A stretch of DNA of 64,000 nucleotides from Lepidostoma basale (taxonomy: Eukaryota; Arthropoda; Insecta; Trichoptera; Lepidostomatidae). The position numbers and the translations under genes were made by a program. The stretch covers positions 434,001 through 498,000 of the forward strand of contig JAHDVF020000090.1 of NCBI GenBank assembly GCA_022606425.2, read 5' to 3'. Of this stretch, positions 30,594-43,019 are shown one piece after another. The notes beneath the pieces are model-generated. The model searched no databases. It had not been told where the DNA came from and saw only the letters and a list, made by a program, of their open reading frames with translations. Positions within the stretch are counted from its first letter, which is position 1; the number at the start of each line of letters is the position of its first letter.

Positions 30594-31906
30594 TTAACCC
30601 TAGAAAGATAATCATATTGTGTAGTACGGAAAAGATAGTCATGCGTAAAATTGACGCATGTGTTTTAATTAGCTGCAGATCGAGGTTTATTAATTTATTT
30701 CAATAATTTTTTTGTGATTATTTATTTACACATATATAAGAATAATTTATTTATTTAAAAAAAAAAAAAACTTTAAACTTCTTCTATAAATCAATGAAAT
30801 TCTTTAACACTTACTCTTTCATACGAAAACTTATTTTTTACTACAATAATCAGTCTTTTTTTAGTACAAAAGCAACAATTAGCATATCTTATATATGTAT
30901 ATATTAGGAACACATAGTTATATAAAAATCAGTTACAAACAGCTTTGGCACATATCAACGTTATGTTCACAACATTTTTTTTTTTACTTTTTTTGCAGGA
31001 CGCATTTGCCTTTCGCCTTATTTTAGAAGGGCAAAACGAACAATAAATACGTTTTTTTGCTACTGGCTTATCGGTATTGTTTTCCGATGTACCAGGTACT
31101 TTATTTGGCATCCTATTAAAGATATTATCTCGCAAATATCTCTTCAAAGTAGGTGCTTCTAAACGTCTACGCATAAACGAAGAAGACAGACCCAAGCTAA
31201 GATTTTTCACAATTTTTTTGCGACTTAGAGGCTTTTCTCCTTTGTTGTTAACATTGTGGCTGTAAATTATATATGCGTTTATACAGGCAATGTTTATCAT
31301 TCCATACAAGAAAGCCATTGGCCATCTATTCGTCTTCCTACTCTTTTGTTTGATTATAATACATAATTGCCCGTCTAAGATTACACTTCTACTTGGCGTT
31401 GGCTGTTCTCCTTGTACCTCATCAATAAAAGCTTCTTCTGTGTCGCTCTGGGCGTCATCTTCACTTTCGTGGTCCGCTACTTCACTATCGGTATCCTCAC
31501 CGGGAAGCTCGTCATCATTTTGCATAAGAGTGGCCAGGATATGGTCTTCGTCCAAGTTCCTACTCCCCATTCAATTATATTTTTACCTAAATATCTATAA
31601 AAAGAAAATTATAATATAAGTTATGGTATAAAATACTTACAGATACATAAAATAATAAAACTATCATTATAAGTCAAAATCATCAAAGTCACGTAAAAGA
31701 TAATCATGCGTAATTTTGACTCACGCGTTCGTTATATTTCAAAATCGGTGACACTTACCTTATCGACATGTACCCCACACGGCAGCTCTCAGCGACGAAT
31801 GAGATGTCTTAAACGCACAGCTATGGATTCACGCGATTTAGAAAGAGAGAGCAATATTTCGCAAACGCATGCGTAAATTTTACGCAGACTATCTTTCTAG
31901 GGTTAA
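30594..31906 (-). mobile_element. piggyBac transposon (IFP2-like), internally deleted, TTAA to TTAA
   Basis: The element is 30598-31902 (1305 bp; autonomous IFP2 is about 2.5 kb) flanked by TTAA at 30594-30597 and 31903-31906. Left end: 13-bp TIR CCCTAGAAAGATA, 31-bp spacer, 19-bp inner repeat TGCGTAAAATTGACGCATG (30642-30660). Right end, read inward: CCCTAGAAAGATA, 3-bp spacer GTC, TGCGTAAAATTTACGCATG. This 13-31-19 / 13-3-19 asymmetry is the signature of piggyBac. The gene between is shortened (see next entry). Both ends look intact, so it could be moved by a transposase supplied from elsewhere. Confidence 0.93.
30929..31570 (-). pseudogene. piggyBac transposase, N- and C-terminal ends fused by internal deletion
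   Basis: 213 codons against about 594 in IFP2. Residues 1-66 are the acidic N-terminus (MGSRNLDEDHILATLM, then DDAQSDTEEAFIDEV). After VILDGQ the frame passes through a short junction (LCIIIKQK) and resumes with SRKTNRWPMAFLYGMINIAC, which in IFP2 lies just after the third catalytic Asp (D447). All three catalytic Asp residues (D268, D346, D447; from memory of IFP2) are therefore absent. The basic stretch CPSKIRRKANASCKK, near the known nuclear-localisation region, is present. The expected C-terminal cysteine-rich tail (CCEHNVDMCQSC) is one frame off because of an 11-base T run at 30975-30985 on the plus strand. It cannot catalyse transposition. Confidence 0.9.
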
Positions 31907-32017
31907 ACAGAATTGTTCTATATAAAAATGTAAATAAGGATTAAATTATATTTTTGTATATTCAATTCTAGGGATTGGTTTGCAGCAAAGTGTAATGTTT
32001 TTGCTGGTTTTTGGGAT

Positions 32018-32077
32018 GTCACTTGGGCCTTTAATATGTAAGTTTTCCGATGCTTTCCACATTTTTGTGTATAACAT
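32018..32077 (-). mobile_element. SINE 3'-end fragment
   Basis: The reverse complement contains GGCCCAAGTGA and ATGTGGAAAGC, matching the last 60 bp of the SINE at 51205-51477 (CATGTGGAAAGCAATGGGAA; GGCCCAAGTGAAAC). No head is present. Confidence 0.6.
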
Positions 32078-33600
32078 GATTACATATTTAAATTTTAAAG
32101 TTTTTTTTGACAATGCGTAGGTACTCTGTGTTTTTATAATTAATGTATCGTGTAGAATAATTGATGTTCGTTTAGGTCATATTGCTCTGTAAATTCAAAA
32201 TATCTATGTGGAAGATTCTAAATTAGTTCTAAAGTGTAGTACAATACTTCAATAGTATACCTGTACAGTGTACATATATGAATACTTATACTTTTTAACT
32301 TCTTCAGTATTACATATGTTTTGATTTCTGAAAGGCTTACTTCTAATATGTATAGGTATGACCTTATTTGCGATGTGTATAGTCTTAAAGTTATTATTAG
32401 AATTTAAGTTAAGAGTAATATCGAGAAAATATCTATTTCTGTATATAAACAACTTAATAATACTAAAATGCGTAGGTTGACAAGGCCCAAAATAGTTAGG
32501 CTCATGTAGATACGAAACTAAAGTAATGTTGTTGATATAGGTATGTTATATAGTAGGAATAGTCGGTGAAGAGTGTGTAGCAGTTAACATAAGATGGGTA
32601 TTGCGAGTATTAGCGTCCCGCACCGCGCCGCGCCTCGCAGGTAGGTACCAGGAGGGCCTACTGTAAACCAGAACTGTATACGTATATCTAAAGGCCATCG
32701 ACCCGCGGATGAATTCGCGAACGATTCCAGCGGAACATCGCGGATGCCTCTCCATTAGCCTCCATAGGTACACCGTACGTGCAATCTCTCGAAATCTGTA
32801 ATAACTACTTTCATTATTATTCGGTGTTTTCTGATTCGTCCCATATTATAGTGCCGAGCACCTCAATATCTAATTTAATCTCATTTTATGCATGATGATC
32901 ACTTCAGTTAAACACATTAGATACGTTTTAATTGTAAATATTGTATGGCCAAGTGATTATCGTTCTCAATTGAATCGTGACTCAATTGAATACATTCGCA
33001 TTGATATCGCAATAAACGGTTCGTTAAATTATTGCAATACGCAGACGTATTTCGCACAGATAACCTCAGCGACTCGACTGTCGGTAAAGGCGTGCGAATA
33101 GTGTGCGCCAAATAATAGGGCAAATAGTTCGGCTCTTCGCCTCTAGGTAGCGCAAGTGGTACCGAAATGAAATCGTGTTTACGGTACCTACTAGAGATAC
33201 GCCAAATTTAAATGGGAAGTCATTATTTTAAACTCTTCATATTAAGATATTAGATCTCCGCATATTCTTCTTAATAGATTTTAATGTTCCGGCCGGCCAG
33301 ATGAATTAGATAACAGTTTCAAATAATAGTCCGAACAGTAACCGATCCATATTAAATTGCACATCACTTCATATCGCGAATCATTTAAGCACGCTCTCGA
33401 TATTCGGTTCTGAGCAAAACTAAATCCACGCTCTTTTATTACTCGCATCTGTGTCGGCGGGGGGCTTTAGCCTCACTACATTAATTACACAAATTAATTC
33501 GTTTTCAAAATTTTCCTTCGAATTTACTCTACTTTCTGTTGTGAGTTCATATTTGAGTCAATTTATTTAATAGTAGAAAACGCTTGTACAGGTAATCATA
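32078..33600. other. No gene recognised; GC-rich island at 32600-32780
   Basis: Island 32600-32780 contains ATGGGTATTGCGAGTATTAG and CGCGCCTCGCAG|GTAGGT, a good donor consensus. A short 5' exon is therefore possible, but no acceptor partner is visible and the minus strand is open too. The remainder is AT-rich without features. Confidence 0.25.
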
Positions 33601-33629
33601 TTAAAATGTAAAAAAAAATCAAATAAACT

Positions 33630-34190
33630 TGTTTTATTTCATTTCTAAACGATTTTAGAAGACCTAACTTTTTTTAAATTTGGTAAAATCTCCTCCATTT
33701 AAAATTTTTCCTATTTGTACTAATATTTTATCTTCTGGTTCCATCCAAATGTTCAAACGAAAGCATCTTTCAGGCTGGACCACAAATGATTCAAATATAC
33801 CAATCTCTCTGATAATTTTCTTTATAGAATTGTGAGATTTTAAAAACAGTACAACATGTTTATCATTTGCAAAATTGAATAATTTATGAAAGAATAATCA
33901 CCACAAACAAATGGCTCTAGTAACACATGCTTTTGAATGTAGTGTTTTTTTTACTATCTAATGCAAGTTAATAAACTATATCATTAATTATCTTTGCTTA
34001 TTGGATATGAACGCTTAAGACATTTTAAAAAGTTAATTGAGCTGTCTGGAGCATAACATGTCAGGAGGTGAATATGTAGTTCGTGGTCGTGATTAAAAAG
34101 TGTTGTGCAGGAATGAAATCTCATAATACGCAGGTTTTTGCACGCAATTAAAACAAAATTAAAAAAAGAGACGCGGCAACGCTGCATACA
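33630..34190 (-). pseudogene. Decayed minus-strand coding region, family not recognised
   Basis: In 3' to 5' order on the plus strand, the last frame (33664-33891) reads LFNFANDKHVVLFLKSHNSI, KKIIREIGIFESFVVQPERC, FRLNIWMEPEDKILVQIGKI and LNGGDFTKFKKS, then stop (33664-33666). A frameshift upstream, the frame YIQKHVLLEPFVCGDYSFI continues at about 33895-33950. Further upstream HELHIHLLTCYAPDSSINFL lies in 33984-34100. A minus-strand AATAAAA near 33630-33640 follows the stop at correct spacing. The composition is clearly protein-like. It may be a transposon gene or retropseudogene. I make no functional call. Confidence 0.4.
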
Positions 34191-34388
34191 AGCAGCCGAA
34201 TTGGGTGAAAGTGTCTAGCTCAGGAGGGCTCAACCCGTGGCCGTGGTCTCAAATCTAACAACATCTTTTGATACACCATAACAATCACCCTCAAATTAAA
34301 AAATAACAGTATTTTTCTTGTATTGTAATATTATATAATCCCTTTCGACAGCTGAGAATGCCAATTTAAAATATTTAAAAGATTATTT

Positions 34389-34985
34389 AAATTAACTAAC
34401 TAATCATCACGTCGTCTCCAAAACAGGTAGGCAGAAATAATGGGCACTCACATTGTTCTATCCTGATATACTTCTCTTGATTCCTCTACATTCATACACC
34501 ATCTCATGTACGCACATCGATTTCTCCTATTCGTCATGTGGCGTGGCTGATATTTAAATTATAATAGATTTGATCGTGACATGTATTATTCGGTCTTTTT
34601 ATATTACTTTTTTTCCGTTTACGTCGTTAACATATAATTTATTTATCATTCTTTCATTTCATGTGCAAAATCATGGTAATGGCCCTTTCATTATTTTGTT
34701 CATAACATTTTCATTCGCACTGCATTCACTTCTTATATTTACAGTTGACACTCATTCATATACAGATTTATCATGCATTATTCTAAGATATATAATTTCT
34801 ACTGCTTTGTTATACTTACATCCTTATTTCCAATTCCGTGCTTCACTTTTATGCGTACGTTTCTGGATAGACTTTGCATTCGTCTAAGAGATATAATTTC
34901 TACTGCATTTATTCTACTTTCACCCTTCGTTTGCAACATTCCATGCTCCACTTCATATAAAACAAACAATCGGTGAACAAAGTTT
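34389..34985 (-). mobile_element. RTE (TTAG-type) 3' fragment with internal duplication
   Basis: The 3' end AACTAACTAATCATCACGTC faces 34389. Fragments of RINAVEIISLRRMQSLSRN and the MNKIMKG segment are readable. The RRMxxS / RINAVE block appears twice (about 34780-34830 and 34870-34920), so an internal duplication is present. Many stops. Confidence 0.65.
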
Positions 34986-35589
34986 GTCATAATCTGTATA
35001 CGTATTTTTTTGGATACGTAAAAGTACGTGTCAGTAAGGTGTGAAAGGAGTCAAATCTTAAAGACGTCCCGGTGCGGTAGGTAGACGTGAAACTCGGCGC
35101 GGTCCGGTTGAGCGCCCCCGCACTTTTCGGCCGTCCGATGAGCCAGACGCTAGACGGCCAAAAGGCCAAGTAACGGCCGCCTTCGTCTGTTTATTCGCTA
35201 AATTTTTGGCCTTGTCTAGTCGCGCCTAACATCTGCGGGAGGGTACCTATTCGCTCACTCCGTAGGTACATACCTAACCTACACACGCACGGACACACAC
35301 ACACACGCCAAGTACTCACGACCGAAGGTACTCAGTTTCTGCGCGCAAAATTACCCTTTCGTGTAATTCGATCTCAATTTAAGTTATTTTTTATTAAACA
35401 TTTTACGATTTTATTATTAAATTTTACATTACAAATTAAATTGCTATATACTGTTATATTTTATCTCGTAAATTGAAGTCGACAAAAAAATACATACTCT
35501 TTTACAAATATGGGATGCTGAATGAAAATAGTGTAAAGTGATCTCACAGACATCAATAATTCACATATAACGAAAATTGTCGAAATGTG
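34986..35589. other. GC-rich block and short CA run; no gene supported
   Basis: 35040-35360 is GC-rich with CGGCGCGGTCCGGTTGAGCG and an (AC)n run near 35290-35306. It could be a promoter or 5' untranslated region. No frame or splice pair stands out. Confidence 0.25.
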
Positions 35590-35619
35590 CGGAAAAACAA
35601 GGTATGATACCTTGACCTT

Positions 35620-35850
35620 ATATAGAAGTAAGAGAGGAATGTAAGGTGGATAAATGCGTCATAAATAAAATTAAGAAAGCGTTACTCAAAAGGTTTGGAC
35701 GTATGGAACGAATGGATGAGAGAAGAATGGTTACAATTATATATAATATAAGAGCTGTGTAAATGGAGAGTTATGTCAGGATAAAACAGTATGGTGGTCC
35801 ATCTTCTATGCCCACCTCTCCTGGGCGTGATGTTTAGTAAGTCAGTTAAA
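35620..35850 (+). mobile_element. RTE (TTAG-type) 3' fragment, strongly decayed
   Basis: AAAAGGTTTGGACGTATGGA and AGAAGAATGGTTACAATTAT correspond to the RWFGHMERMNEERMVKKLY segment of 53766. The last part, TATGGTGGTCCATCTTCTAT and GGGCGTGATGTTTAGTAAG, is the 3' end. Confidence 0.6.
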
Positions 35851-36029
35851 AAGATTTCACATTAATAAAAGCTTATGGTTTCGTTAAATATTAATACATA
35901 TTTATTGTAATATATTTGTATTATAATATATTTGCAATTACATTATCAACATTTTCAGCGAAATGAAAAAATAACTCAAACAATGGAGAATAAAAAAAAA
36001 TTACCGGGTTTGTTCACCTGGTACAAATA

Positions 36030-36245
36030 ATATATTTTTTCTTCTTCTTATTCTTCTTAGCCTTGTGGCCTGTTCCTAAAACGAATGGACTCTCAGCTGT
36101 TCGTTCATCTCTTTGGTGGTCTGCTCTGGAGTCGTCTGCCTTGGGATTGGCCGTGCACACCATGAGAGGGAGCTGGATGGATCTATTCTCCTCACGTGTG
36201 TAATCCAATATCTTCTACTTTGCCTTCCTCTCCTAACGACATCTT
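36030..36245 (-). mobile_element. RTE-like LINE 3' fragment with (GAA)n tail
   Basis: Tail CTTCTTCTTATTCTTCTTAG at 36039-36058. The minus strand reads GRQSRRYWITHVRRIDPSSS and RPIPRQTTPEQTTKEMNEQL, corresponding to the RRR.W..HV.RM RTE C-terminus. The 64-codon frame at 36014-36208 is an alternative reading of the same segment. Confidence 0.6.
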
Positions 36246-36389
36246 CCTATTATTAATTTATTTTAGGGAGATAAAATCATTTTTTTCGAATTATGTATTA
36301 AGCATTTAATACTGCACGTAAGATTAATTTTGATAAATATTGAATATATTTTATTTAGTCTTTAAAATACACATTTTATTTTAGTCTAC

Positions 36390-36680
36390 AACCATCTAAA
36401 ATGAACATTATGTGTTAAAATATTTTTATTTTGTTATTTTATTTTATTTTATATCATTGTATTTTATACGATTTGTTTTAGATTTATTTTGCGGATGTTA
36501 GACGATCGAAGTGTGCGTGGGAGATGCCTGTTGGTGGCGATGAGGTTCGCAACCCATCACACCGCGTCTCCCGCGGAGCGAAAAGAGAAGGATGGAGTGC
36601 CGCACGGTTAAAGTGTGGCAGTCCATTGTTTCTGCCTACCCTTTCGGGGAGACGGCGTGATGGTTGGTTGGTTGGAGATA
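36390..36680 (+). mobile_element. Non-autonomous retroelement with RTE 3' end, copy 2
   Basis: Same order as 8347-8645 in the opposite orientation: ACCATCTAAAATGAACATT, an AT-rich body, GTGCGTGGGAGATGCCTGTT, GGTTCGCAACCCATCACACC, then TGTGGCAGTCCATTGTTTCT and GACGGCGTGATGG. The tail is (TTGG)n instead of (TTAG)n. Confidence 0.6.
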
Positions 36681-36806
36681 AAATCTTTTTTGCTAAATTA
36701 AAATCGAGTTCTAAAGGGTTAAGTACTCACACAGACGTACACGCACACACAGCCACCTCGAGAGATTAGTATTAGGTAGTGGTACAGTCTCCGCACGGCG
36801 GGCGCA

Positions 36807-36971
36807 ATGCCTTCCGAATTGGCGGGCGAGGAAATAATGAACGCAGCCACCGCGCTCTGGCGGCAGAGAAGGGCACTGCTGCGACGGTTCTGGAATCGGA
36901 CTGCGATCATCGTCCATCCATTTTCATACGGATTTTTTTCAGATTTAAAACGCCAATCCCTCATTTACTAA
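36807..36971 (+). other. Candidate 54-codon small ORF in GC-rich island
   Basis: ATG in the context GCGCAATGC opens MPSELAGEEIMNAATALWRQ, RRALLRRFWNRTAIIVHPFS, YGFFSDLKRQSLIY and TAA at 36969-36971. The N-terminal half is G/C-rich at third positions. The antisense strand is also open, and no family is recognised. Confidence 0.2.
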
Positions 36972-39900
36972 TATCAAAATATTAGAAGATAATATTTAAT
37001 TATTATAAGGTTCTCTAATGTTTTACTAAAATCTCTAAAATTATGATGTTATAACATAGAAAAGCAATGACACGCTTATAAGACGTAGGCAGAAAACGCT
37101 AGTTTATGATTTATTCACAACCTTCATAGATTCATATATCGGTGTTAATGCTAAAACATATTTCCTTATTTTGCTTTCCATATTTTTCATAAACAAATTT
37201 ATGTTCAGCTAAAAATTACGTGGTTTTTGTCTTTACTATTTTTAATTTCATTTCAGCAAGCACATATTATTTAGTAATGTCAGATTAAATAAAAATCCCT
37301 GTGATTATAAACAACAGTTTTTAGTGTTACTGTAATATTATTCCTTACATTTTAATTCAGATGGTAAATTAATATATAAAGACAAGAGATGGCGCTAGGT
37401 GTCACGGTGCACACCTCACAACATCCACAACGGTATAATAATGTATAATAAATAACGGAAATTAATAACCATATTCGGCATTAAATCTGGATAAATTGTG
37501 TTCAGGATCGGAATACATGTTCGGTTTTGTTATTATAATGTTGTAGACGAAACAGCTAACTCCCAAGGGATACACACCACGAGACGTAACATTTGTTCTT
37601 TCGTCGGGATTGTATTATAACATATGTTGATGGATTGTCCATCGCCTTGGCCCGTTGGCTACTACTCTAGAAATACACCGGACGTATCACAGAACTTATT
37701 CAAAATATTTATTTAAATACAACTAAAATAAATACCATATTGGCTGCCATAAGAATTTTTAACAACAGTTTTTATCAGACGAAACTCTTAAGGCGGTTTC
37801 TTTTCTCTCGCATACGGATGTAATACGTTATGACAATCTTCTTTTATCTGACCAATTTTCATAAATATTTTTTACTGTTTAAACTTTTTGCATTTTATAA
37901 ACTGCCACAATAATCCAAATCGTATTTTTATGTGGTGTGTTGAATTTTTGTGTAATTGACCGTTCATAGCGTTACGTCCTGTATATCCCATCTAAAAATA
38001 TTCAAACAATACTAAAATGAATTCGATGGAAACGATTTATTTTTCCTGCGTGAGAATGATGTAAAATAGAACGGATATTCAAAGTATTTTCAATCGGTAA
38101 TGAATATCGGGATAGCACGTGTTATTGGGTGCATCTTCTAACCGTGCGATGTGTACTTGCCATTAGTCTGATGTCCATTACGATTATTGAATTTGCATTT
38201 ACAGATGGTTATATTACTTATTACAAGCAGTGAAATGTTTACAGTGTTTTAAGAGCTCCCTTTGATTAAGTGCTTGATTCTAGAAAATATTGCTTCGCTC
38301 ACTCAAATGCTTGCAATAATAATAAATTAGAGTACAGGTAGTTATATATTATATTTCATCTGTATATAAATAATATATAACTTAAAAACTACTAGTGCAA
38401 TGGTATATTAAAAATTGTAACTCCGCTCTTCCCGTTACTCGGGGTGATTTTTAAAACATTTAAAGTCAGGTGTTTCGCTGGTTGGAATCTTCTTCATATC
38501 CCTTTGTACATTCGTGATTTGGGGTCTTCCTGTCCTCTCTTTCTATTAGCTACGAAAATCCTCTTTTTACGACATCGTCGTGGAGTTGTCTAATAATTTT
38601 ACTTCCTATCGGAGCCTTGATTCTGATAATTGTTCGGTTATGGGTTCAACCTTGAATCGTCCCCCCAAGCATTATTGTTACTGTATTGTTGCTAATACAT
38701 AATTAATAAATAAATATTTCTCGTTTATGTGTATATTTCACCTCTAAAAGGCTTCCGAATTTTGCCTTAAACCTCTCGTGAATTCGTCATTATATCGTCG
38801 TATTAGAAACATATATTATGGCTCGGGGAACAGTGTCTCGGTAGCCCAATGTCGTCTCTGCTAGATCTTAGTGCACGGGGCATTAGGTATCATTCAAAAC
38901 TGTCTGAGATATGTATTAGTTCTCATATATTGTATAATAATATGTGTAAGGTGTTCTAATCGTAATTTTTCACCACAAAATAATAGGTATTGGTAATAAT
39001 ATAATCTATAAGATTGTACAGGTCGATAATTTATGGAGTGGAATAACATGTAAATATGTACATTTGAGTCAAAGCTTTTTGTGATACAAAGTAGAAACAT
39101 TAAAATAGTAAGAATACTATATTATGCTAAATAACATTTCTTATTCTATCACTATAATAACTAGGTATACCCGCTAAAATAATAATCTATAATATACACT
39201 TTGCAGAAACTTATTAATGGAATAATACATGTATTGTTTAGGATTAAATCTAGACTAACTTTTATTTAGGGTGTGTTGTATTATTGTATATACTTTAATT
39301 ATTTTAGTATCTATATTAGCTCTCGATAAACGCTTTCAAACATATATTTCACTAAATACAATATTTTGGCAAAATTGGCTTCACCGATTTAAAATGACAA
39401 TTAGAACATAAGAGTTTGTATGTACGAGTATGTTAGATACCCAAAGCCGAAAAGACTTCTCTTTATCGCCAATGCACGTTTACCGTTCTTCTCAATCACG
39501 CTTATAGGTTCTTAGTACTTTTAACATACGTTTGGAAGGAGAGCGCCGTGGATAATCCTTTGGTAATTAATAATTGATCCTACGCCTCAGTGCGACAAAT
39601 ATCTGAAGGTAGAACATTTGAAATGCGCATATTTGATGTGATTGGCGCATCCGGTGGGTTGTGGTTCCACTAGTGTAGAAAATTGACATTTTTAAAAGTA
39701 ATTTTTGTATCAGCAGTAAAAGCCACGCGGCCTGACAACTGATAAATCATTGCAGGGGGTGGGGGGAGGGGACACATTTTGGGAACCATCTGACTGAACG
39801 AAAATATTTATGACGGAATTTTTGAACATTCATCGAAGTGAATGACAGTCGGAGCTGAATTATATAGAGGCTGTCATGTCCCCGCCTGCAGCGGACTCTA

Positions 39901-40130
39901 TAAAAATAATCCGAATGCTTTAGTAGTATTACCTTTTCGAGAGCGAGTATTTAGTGCAGATTTCAAAAAATGATAATTTAAATACTATCGATGTTTTATA
40001 GATTACACTGAGGGAAGCCCTTGCAAAATTCAAAATTTGTTCAGTTTTTTAAATAACAAAATATTGGCTCAGGAATTGTAGAGGAATCATTTCACGGGGG
40101 CCGACATTACTTTAAATGGGAAATTGCAGA
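36972..40130. other. No gene recognised, about 3.2 kb
   Basis: AT-rich DNA. 38480-38660 may hold a decayed minus-strand RTE end (KAPIGSKIIRQLHDDVVK, then a GRPQ.TN segment), but this is weak. Nothing else is supported. Confidence 0.3.
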
Positions 40131-40134
40131 GAAT

Positions 40135-40376
40135 AATGAATATTTTTCGTCTTCATGTGCCTTTTCGGGTCCCCCCAACGTTGGCACCATCACCTCGGCG
40201 AAACCGTCCCTGTCCTGTGCCGCTCGGAACAGCTCCTGCACACTTCGGATGCTGGTCCACTCCCTCACGTTTCGCAGCCAGGACATTTGTCTACTACCGG
40301 GCCCTCGGCGTCACTCAACTTTCCCCTCCAATTTCAGTTGAAGAAGGTGGTACTTTTCCCCACGCAGTATATGAAT
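40135..40376 (-). mobile_element. RTE ((GAA)n subfamily) 3' fragment
   Basis: The reverse complement of the last 240 bp of the copy at 9057-9605. Shared blocks: GGGTCCCCCCAACGTTGGCA, CCCTGTCCTGTGCCGCTCGG, AACAGCTCCTGCACACTTCG, GTACTTTTCCCCACGCAGTA. It encodes WLRNVREWTSIRSVQELFRA-type sequence on the minus strand. The simple tail is reduced. Confidence 0.75.
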
Positions 40377-40379
40377 AAT

Positions 40380-42990
40380 CCGAGTATTAGCGATAAGGTG
40401 GCAATAATCTACCTTATAAACGCCCAATTATTAAGTAAGCTTGTTAGAACCAATTCACGTAAAAATATTTATAGAACCATTTCTTGTCAAAATTTTATTC
40501 ATTAAAAGCTTTTATCAAAACTACCGAATGATATCCTAAAATATTTTTACGTTTACTCAGCTTAAGTTTAGATAAAGTTAAAATAAAATAATCACCTAAA
40601 TATGGGAATGGTGCGTCTGTTTCAATATTGTGTTCTTTGAAGGTACATGCGAGTATGCAGGTAACATCATTGGTTTTCATTACTTGTCGCGAGGTTTGTT
40701 TTGATTACGGATGTGTAAAATCACATGTCTATGTGTAGGCTTAGAAAATATTTAACGCTCGTTAAAATGTTATTTAAATGACGTAATGTCGTGGTAAAAT
40801 CGTAATATAGTGAAGATAGTTCATAAAATAGCAAATTTCAAATAGTCGGTTGGTTTTAGTCTGATTACGATGGAACTCGCATAATGTAAGTGAGCTCTCA
40901 TGAAAATTCGAATACTGTATTGTGTGCGAAAATATTCATTCTACGATATTGTGTTTGAACTATTGTGTTGTTCATGTTTTTAATGAATTTCTGTAATTTA
41001 TTTTCTATTGCAAAAGCGTATTGTTTGTTATAACTATTTTTACTCCATATTTGTCACAAATGCTAAAAAAAATGTATTTATGCGATTACATTAATGATTT
41101 CAGATAAACAAAAGGTGTGAAATTATTGTATATTATTCTTCATTTTCATGCTGAAATATTATGTAATTAACAATAATCAGTTGGGATATTTTTAAGAATA
41201 TTATATATTGTAGTATAATATTTCGAGTATAACTATTATAACATATTATATTATTTATAGAGTTTGATTGCTTCCATATTTTCTTAGGTTAACTTACTTC
41301 TATCTTTTGTAGTTTTTTAATAATCTTTAAAATTCAACGTAAATAAAAATGAATATATAAAAAATATACGTAACTTAAAAATTTTACAACTATCAAAATT
41401 TTCAATAATAGTAAAAAAATTGTACGATTACATATCAATATAAGAATCTCTAAGGTTTATTAAAATAATCAAATTCAGGTTTAAATTATCAAAAATAAAT
41501 ATAAAAAAAACAGTTTTAAATGTAGTATCTGTCCATAATAAATCATCAAAAGAAAGTGTGCGTTTTATTTACAAAAAATAACACTTCTTTTTTACTGAAT
41601 TCCATGCATCTATCTGGATTTGGAGAGGGGGGAAATACACAGTTTTTACAATATTGGGCGATAAAAAACTACGAATAATAGTCTTGTTGGTGTTTAACTA
41701 GGTATATTCACTGAATTTAGCTTTACATTTTAAAGTTGATTAATACCTGAAGCCTCTGATAACCTGGATTTTTATAAAAAAATATAGCCTCTTAAATACA
41801 TATGAGTAATTTAAACTCAGTATTATTATTAGCTTTCTTAAATGAAATAATCGGCAATATTTTGGAAGATTTGACTAGATGTTTGCTGGATGCGATGACG
41901 ACTCAAAGAAGTAAACTATCTTAGACTGGGCAAAAGATTTGCACAACAAAGAGCCCTACAGAAAATAATGAAATATTTATTGGCTTATAACTCGGCGTGT
42001 AAATAATTTAAGTTGAGCCGAATGAACCGAGAAATCACAAATCAACCGGGCAGAGCTGATAAAGGAATTGAAAATGAAGCCGACAGATCGAAACCAACGA
42101 CCGCACGAATGGCAGAAATGTGACATTACGCACACTAATGCGCGGAATATAATTTGAGCCCTCAATGGGCAGACCGATATGTATTGGATTCACGAGTTGA
42201 AAATATCCCGAGCGGGGGATGCTGTTACTCAACACATATTAGTTAACCGGATTAAAGTGTCGCTCAAAGCTGTCACTGGACGGTAAATAATCGCAAATAT
42301 AAATTGCAAACAGCAAACATCATAATCGGTCCCCTAACCGCGGTTATTTTGTCACAATCTGCGATATTCTCTCAATCGACTCTGGAGCGGCCATATTGGA
42401 CACAGTCCTAAATGGTTATTAATGTGCGGCAGTTTCCACTTTTGGAAACTCATAATATTACCTATTTAATCTCCGCCATGCAGCCGGAGCATGTGATGGA
42501 TGCTCCCCCGTCCCCGTCCCTCCCGCTTTTCAAAATAAATATTACGATATTTGCGCATGCAATCGTTCAAGTTGACGTTTGTTCAGATAGTAAAAAAAAT
42601 CCGTTAATCAAAGTTTGTGTAAAATAAACAAAATTAGAAAAAGCTATAAGAAAAAAAAAATCTCTCTTGAAGAATAAGTGCATTGTAATCTTCGTGGATG
42701 TAAATTGTTCATTGCATCAAAAATAAATTTCATTAATATATTTTGTGGACGTTTGGTTTTACAATAACATTTGGACATTTTTCTTTGTTTGAAAACTATT
42801 AAACACTTTAAATAGATATAACCGTAGCAACGTTGACGAGTATTTCAAATATCAATTGACATTTTAATCAATTTCAATCGAAATTTAAAAAATGTGCACA
42901 TTTTAACAAAATTGGAAATAGAAAACCCCACATTATTTACTACAGCCTTTTTTAAAATTGTGCGTTGAAAACATTGTGTCACAATGTGAT
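40380..42990. other. No gene recognised, about 2.6 kb
   Basis: AT-rich DNA. Short chance frames only, with no repeat structure I can name. 42340-42560 is more balanced in composition. Confidence 0.35.
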
Positions 42991-43019
42991 TGTGGCAATG
43001 TAGTGTTGTAAAAATACAA

